From positions 14,043,810 through 14,107,809 of the forward strand of contig CM026426.1 of assembly GCA_014871385.1 (NCBI GenBank): a stretch of DNA of 64,000 nt, given 5' to 3'. Source of the stretch: Ceratodon purpureus. Its lineage: Eukaryota; Streptophyta; Bryopsida; Pseudoditrichales; Ditrichaceae. The position numbers and the translations under genes were made by a program. Below are positions 59,880 through 64,000 of this stretch, piece by piece. Each line of letters opens with the position of its first letter. Positions within the stretch are counted from its first letter, which is position 1. Under the pieces are notes generated by a model. That model saw nothing but the letters and a program-made list of their open reading frames with translations. It did no database searches and had not been told where the DNA came from.

Positions 59880-60109
59880 TTTGGCATGATTTTGGTTCTC
59901 TAGTTTGTTAATAGACATTTCTGAACTACCGCGGAGCTATTAGTATATTGTACATCTTAACCACTTGCGTAATCTTTGTATCCAGACTACTCCTTTTGTA
60001 ATACAAAGTTTATATTTCTTTCTTGATCTATTCTGCCCCTTGCGACGAACCCTAAACCATTGCTGAATTATTGGGGGATGTATGTTTCTATTCGCTTTAT
60101 GTATTGCAG

Positions 60110-60939
60110 GATAATGCACGTCGAGCCTCAGTGGATTCTTTGAATAATGCTTATGGCTGCGGGCCCTCTCTACGTAGCAGAGGGCTTCTGTTGCAATCCG
60201 TTGCAACAGCGCAGTCCAGGATGGACTACTCAACTATGGCTGTCGACAAAGGGGTTGTGGACAGCCCGGTTAACCTGTCCGTTCCCAAGACCCTGAAATC
60301 CCCTTCTCCTATGTGGCCACGGACCGTACTGCAGGTTCTATCTCCGAAACGACAGAGTTCTACCCCTACAAAGCGTGCTCTTTATAACAATGTGGAGGAC
60401 ATGCCGTCACCACCACCGGCAAAGGTTGGTTTTCATTCCTGAGTATTCGCTTTTCATTCCTTTCTGATGTTTCATTCCTGTAAGTTTCTTTCAATATGTT
60501 TCATTCTGATGTCCTTATTTTAGCTCGAGGCCACCTAAAATGATTGATCTTTTTATACTTTCATCTAGGTCTGGTTCTAGCTTATGTAGGCCTCCTCGTT
60601 CAAGGTCCGTTCGACCTTTACACTTGCACTCAGCAGTTTAGGTCGATTCGACCTAAACCGAAATCTCTTCCCAATGCTAATTTATCCCCTTTGCAGATGC
60701 CGAGGCTACGATCAACAACTACAGGATCCGGGGCAAGGAAGTCCGGCGACTCCCACTCTAAACCATCCAGTACCCGTCGCCACTCTCTGCCAGAGTCAAG
60801 CATTGGTGACAGGCGTAGGCAGAAGTTGCAACGTCTTCTTGATAGTCCAATGATGCAGGTCGATGGAATGTCGTGGACTTGTCAGCGCCAACGGGAATTT
60901 GTCAAGTCAAGAATTGAGGCTTACGGAGGGACTCCATAA
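60110..60939 (+). CDS. Small basic Ser/Arg-rich protein, two exons, 5' end not seen
   Basis: Exon 60,110-60,424 follows an acceptor (TATTGCAG) and reads 'DNARRASVDSLNNAYG'; a donor at 60,425 and acceptor at 60,696 lead to exon 60,697-60,939 ('MPRLRSTTTGSGARKSGDS', ending TAA). Phases match. The product is Ser/Pro/Arg rich with 'SVPKTLKSPSPMWP' and 'SPKRQSSTPTKRALYN' stretches and a final 'CQRQREFVKSRIEAYGG'. The first in-frame Met inside the exon is at about 60,221, so an upstream exon may exist, possibly joined to the FCP1-like transcript. No known family. The intron carries two palindromes, tying it to the same element. Confidence 0.55.
60519..60657. repeat. Two palindromes inside the intron of the small basic gene
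   Basis: A diverged copy is at 60,519-60,539 and a good GGTCG-type copy at 60,637-60,657 (arms TTTAGGTCGA and TCGACCTAAA), both between the donor at 60,425 and the acceptor at 60,696. Confidence 0.9.
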
Positions 60940-61034
60940 CCATATAGAGGATACTATGTACTGTATAGCAATGGCGCAGACAATGTAGACAATTATAAGA
61001 GTCGTCTGTGTTATTTCAGTGTAATTATGTTTTG

Positions 61035-61040
61035 AATAAA
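61035..61040 (+). terminator. Poly(A) signal AATAAA
   Basis: AATAAA lies about 95 bp after the last stop codon (60,939) and is followed by T/GT-rich sequence. It fits 3' end formation of the plus-strand gene set. Confidence 0.55.
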
Positions 61041-61227
61041 ACGATTGATGTGTTTGTCAAATTTTCTCGTCTGCTATTTTTGCCTCATTGTTTTGCACAC
61101 TTTTCCGAATGTAATTTATGTGATTGGACATTGCCTTTTATTAAAACCTTGGTTTAGAAAGGTAGCGAATAGTTATTACTAAAAATACAGGGGATGTGGT
61201 ATATTCTTTTTCCCTGTTTATATTGCG

Positions 61228-61248
61228 TTTAGGTGTGATTGACCTAAA
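61228..61248. repeat. Diverged palindrome near the right end
   Basis: TTTAGGT...ACCTAAA with a degenerate centre (TTTAGGTGTGA / TTGACCTAAA). It sits directly left of the TTAA that borders the MITE. Confidence 0.75.
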
Positions 61249-61256
61249 TGACTTAA

Positions 61257-61993
61257 GGGGGGAAGCACAATAAAGTGGACCACAAAAGTGCTTAGCTCAT
61301 TGCCAATTTCAGCCTGTTGTATAAACCCGCTAGAAAGTGGCATCTAAAACTTCTTGATGGGAAATTAAGTTTAGGATACGGAAAGTAGACTTGATGTACT
61401 ACAACTTCCGAAATTTGCATTTGTAGTTGTTGAGTTGAGACACCTCTATGAACACGACAAAGTTGAACAAAGTGAATGCAGTCATTTGGAAAAGTGACCG
61501 TATTACATTGTAGTTTTGACAGAAATCACTTTTAACTTTGTGGGGCCCTTCGTTTGTACATTACGCTTGTAGAAATGATCCGGGTGGTCGTGTTTGCAAT
61601 CCTAGATTGGCAAAAAGTATCCCCGGGACGTTTTTAAAACACTGTTTTCGGTGAAACTTTTTGTGAGGTTTTTTTCACCGAAAATTGTTTTTTAAATTGG
61701 AAAAAACATCCTCTGAAGACAATAGAGGGCCCCAAATGAAGAAATCAAGACTTTGGAAAAGTTCATTTTCATGATTTAGAACTAGGGGTCAAATAAAGTT
61801 TCAATTGAAGATGTTTTTTTCATTGAGATGTGTGTAAGATACCTTATGACACCTTAGAAAGTGACTAAAATGCTCAAAAACTACACCAAAATGCTCAAAA
61901 TCAGCTTTGAGCTATAAAAAACAGCACACTTCATATTCACTTCCTAGTGATCACATATTGCACTTGGTGGTCCACTTTATTGTGCTTCTCCCC
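61257..61993. mobile_element. 737-bp MITE with inverted ends and TTAA flanks
   Basis: The left end GGGGGGAAGCACAATAAAGT (61,257) and the right end, read in reverse complement from 61,993 as GGGGAGAAGCACAATAAAGT, are inverted repeats of at least 27 bp with one mismatch. TTAA is present on both sides (61,253-61,256 and 61,994-61,997). It has no coding capacity. TTAA flanks suggest piggyBac/Kolobok-type targeting, or TTA with PIF/Harbinger; I cannot decide. Confidence 0.85.
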
Positions 61994-62070
61994 TTAATCA
62001 TCATCTCTCTTTAAACATGTTTTTAATGAATCAATGAACATTACTAAGTTTTCTCCTGTATGTTTGTGCA

Positions 62071-62091
62071 TTTAGGTCCACTCGACCTAAA
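62071..62091. repeat. Right-most palindrome
   Basis: TTTAGGTCCA and TCGACCTAAA around a central C. It is 129 bp inside the right terminal inverted repeat; no further copy was seen in the rest of the window. Confidence 0.85.
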
Positions 62092-62219
62092 TGACATGGG
62101 CCTCATTGTTCCTTTAAGGTGTTTTTAATGATTCAATATTGATTTCCGCAAGATTGAAGTAAATGGGAAGGCACGAATGTGGCCATTTCTCTACACGCTG
62201 ATTTCCCAAATTCAAGAAT

Positions 62220-62246
62220 ATCTCCCAAAATAACGAATATGGTGTT
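62220..62246. repeat. Right terminal inverted repeat
   Basis: A perfect 27-bp inverted match to 42,380-42,406, followed by CCTC at 62,247-62,250. Confidence 0.75.
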
Positions 62247-64000
62247 CCTCCTTGGTATTCACTGTCATCTATCTCAGACGGCAGGCTTATCGTATAGGCA
62301 GGACTGATGACCTACTACTGCGTTGGACACAGAAGCAAACATAGACACTCCGACGATGTTGGCATTTGGGCAGTCGGCCGCGAACAACGACAACTATACC
62401 ACTTCTGCTGCATTGCGTCCGTAACCGACAACGACCTTCCCCAGTGTCTTCCGTACGGGCAAAAACATATGGGATTCCGAAGCCAAGCGAGGCGCGAGCA
62501 CGCGATACAAAGACAGTATCCCTCACAGTTGTGGAGAGGTCCGTGCACACCAAGTTCATACTCACGTATCACAGTGTCAATCCATCATGGTTCCCCACCG
62601 AATCTACCTCGTATACCTGAATTCAACCCAAATTCGATGTCGTAGCCGAGAGACATCACTAAATGCAAGTAGCTTCTCTATGTCTGTACCGATGTGTTAT
62701 AATTATGAGAAAACTATAGATCCATAAGGAAACGGGAGCCACGATGAGCTCAGTTGGTGTAATATCAAATGCTGGACTAAGTGTTATTGTCAAAGACTGT
62801 GCCTCCACTAAGGACCTATTCAGCATAAGTGGAAGATCGCTCGCTCTCAGGGAATAAGCGTGTATAGTTGGGGGAAGAGTATTGGTCCGACCTTATACTA
62901 ATGTGGCACTGCGTTCTCTAATGTAGGTCTTGATACGCTGCTTTACATTGGATGCAAGAGAATTTGGAGGGGCATTGATGTTAACAAATCTATTTCGAGC
63001 TACAGGACAAATCCCCTGGACTATGACAAATTACAAGGGATCGTTTTGACTATAAATTCTAATTCTTCCACCCCCAGCCACCTCGCCATAGGCTTCTTTC
63101 CTCAAGGGTATATGGTGTCATCTTTGTCATGAACGCAGAAGCCCTAAGCGGAATCGTCCAGCGCATCAATAGGTGGGTACATATTTCATTTAAGTTATTA
63201 TGACGTGTAGCATTTTGGTAGTCGTGTTTTGGAATGTACTGCGTAGCAGCATCAATCCTTTTGTAGCTAACTGACGTTGTTTTCTTAGCTTCTGAAATTT
63301 TCACCTATGCCAAATGCTGAAGACGGCGATTCTTTATTGCTATGTCCAATTTTGGGCATCGAGTTCCAGATAACGGAACCCTTACTCTGTCTTGTTTATT
63401 GTGTTTCCGGCGCAACAAGATATTATACATTGAGGAGAAAATGGCGTGTAGTACGACACACCCATCAATTGCAGGCGTGCCCAAAAACCCTAGTAGCACC
63501 TTTACCCCTCTTCAAACGTTAAGATTTTGCGTCAGCACTCCAGATAATTCGTCCGCGACGTCTCCATTAATCCCTTTGGTAAGCCGTTCCTCCCATTTCT
63601 GATTCTCTCTTGTGCGTTATTCAATTACAAGTTCACGGGGTTTTAGGTACACCCTTCTCTTCTGAATTGGTGGCGTCTTCATCCCCTTATAGAAACTATT
63701 GTTTGTCCACTATCGGTCCATATTTTTAATCGCGGTCAGTGTAGAACCAGACTTGTCATAGGATGTTTAAGGACATCATGCTTATCGTGATGTGCCCAAG
63801 AGTGAGGTGCCACCAATTCATGAGAGACAATCCATACCTTGGGGGAATAGGAATTCCTTGTATGAAGGCAATCTCTCTTTGTCCCTGTAGAATGTTGATT
63901 TAATTTACAATTTTTCTGGAATGATACAAATCGGATAAAACAACTTGTTCGAAGACAATGTTATTCTGGAAATGTCATGACGACCTTTGATGGGGATACT
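62247..64000. other. Right flank, possible exons only
   Basis: Nothing here is recognisable. Frames at about 62,420-62,620 (plus, 'AKTYGIPKPSEARARDTKTV') and about 63,340-63,580 (plus, ending at a donor-like GTAAG near 63,581) have protein-like composition and could be exons of an unidentified gene, but I cannot support a model. The remainder shows no repeats or motifs that I can place. Confidence 0.35.

Larger units (their letters stand above)
42380..62246. mobile_element. Candidate 19.9-kb DNA transposon with palindrome-studded non-coding DNA
   Basis: A 27-bp sequence starting AACACCATATTCGTTATT at 42,380-42,406 is repeated perfectly in inverted orientation at 62,220-62,246, with CCTC flanking both. 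Between them lie all 29 copies of a 21-bp palindrome seen in the window and a divergent gene set: a DUF7869-like gene (minus), and ParB-like, FCP1-like and small basic-protein genes (plus). The left terminal repeat also extends into a hairpin (42,393-42,424). A MITE at 61.26-61.99 kb and probably the 47.1-53.6 kb middle are later insertions. I know no superfamily with this gene content. Alternatives are a composite of two neighbouring elements, or a chance pair of MITE ends flanking them. Confidence 0.65.

Noticed and set aside
43446-62091. CRISPR array
   Set aside because: The repeats are palindromic but irregularly spaced over 18 kb, lie in plant-type introns and have no cas-like genes nearby.
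42380-62246. Endogenous giant virus or other large DNA virus fragment
   Set aside because: No capsid, polymerase, packaging ATPase or other viral hallmark was found. Genes are intron-rich and bounded by transposon-like ends.

Overview
This looks like a nuclear heterochromatic stretch of a land-plant genome, probably a non-seed plant (moss-like is my guess, low confidence). The evidence is spliceosomal introns with GT-AG borders, a degenerate TTTAGGG telomere-like tract near 47.65 kb, a captured HMG-box gene fragment of plant type, plant-style CACTA (Tnp2/DUF4218/DUF4216), MULE and hAT (BED/DUF659) transposases, and a plant-type 'LNG' FCP1/HAD-like protein. No bacterial operon features, rRNA, tRNA or CRISPR were seen. 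Almost everything with coding content belongs to mobile DNA, and most genes are broken by in-frame stops or frameshifts. Some frameshifts sit in homopolymers or dinucleotide runs and could be assembly errors.

Layout. 0.33-3.79 kb: a unit saturated with the tetranucleotide CCGG, holding one intact 621-codon gene with a TATA box. 4.7-8.5 kb: a decayed MULE transposase on the minus strand with a recurring GTCCTAA motif in its flanks. 10,905-21,570: a complete 10.67-kb hAT element with an exact 8-bp target duplication (ATTACCGT). It carries a broken transposase, a protein-kinase-like gene and a coiled-coil/RING gene, and its intergenic spaces hold five arrays of a G-run/GCTCGCGC repeat. 21.6-27.6 kb: AT-rich sequence with small repeats. 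28-40.1 kb: a decayed CACTA transposase on the minus strand, split by a second, complete 4.03-kb CACTA element (32,788-36,819) that has captured host gene pieces. 42,380-62,246: a candidate 19.9-kb DNA transposon with 27-bp terminal inverted repeats and a 4-bp flanking duplication.

The 19.9-kb element is the most interesting object. On the minus strand it encodes a DUF7869-like protein, and on the plus strand a multi-exon protein with a ParB-like 'INGQHS' motif, an FCP1/HAD-like protein whose nucleophile Asp is Asn, and a small basic protein. Twenty-nine copies of a 21-bp odd palindrome (arms TTTAGCTCGA and TCGAGCTAAA around a central G or C, with variants) lie in its introns and intergenic spaces and in none of its recognised coding exons. 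Its middle (47.1-53.6 kb) has no palindromes and contains a tandemly duplicated ORF between long AT-rich inverted repeats, which looks like a nested insertion.

A common theme is that each large element carries its own private short motif (CCGG, GTCCTAA, G-run/GCTCGCGC, the 21-bp palindrome). This resembles the private motifs that Arabidopsis VANDAL elements use for their VANC anti-silencing proteins. That link is inference, but it gives a testable idea for what the accessory genes do.
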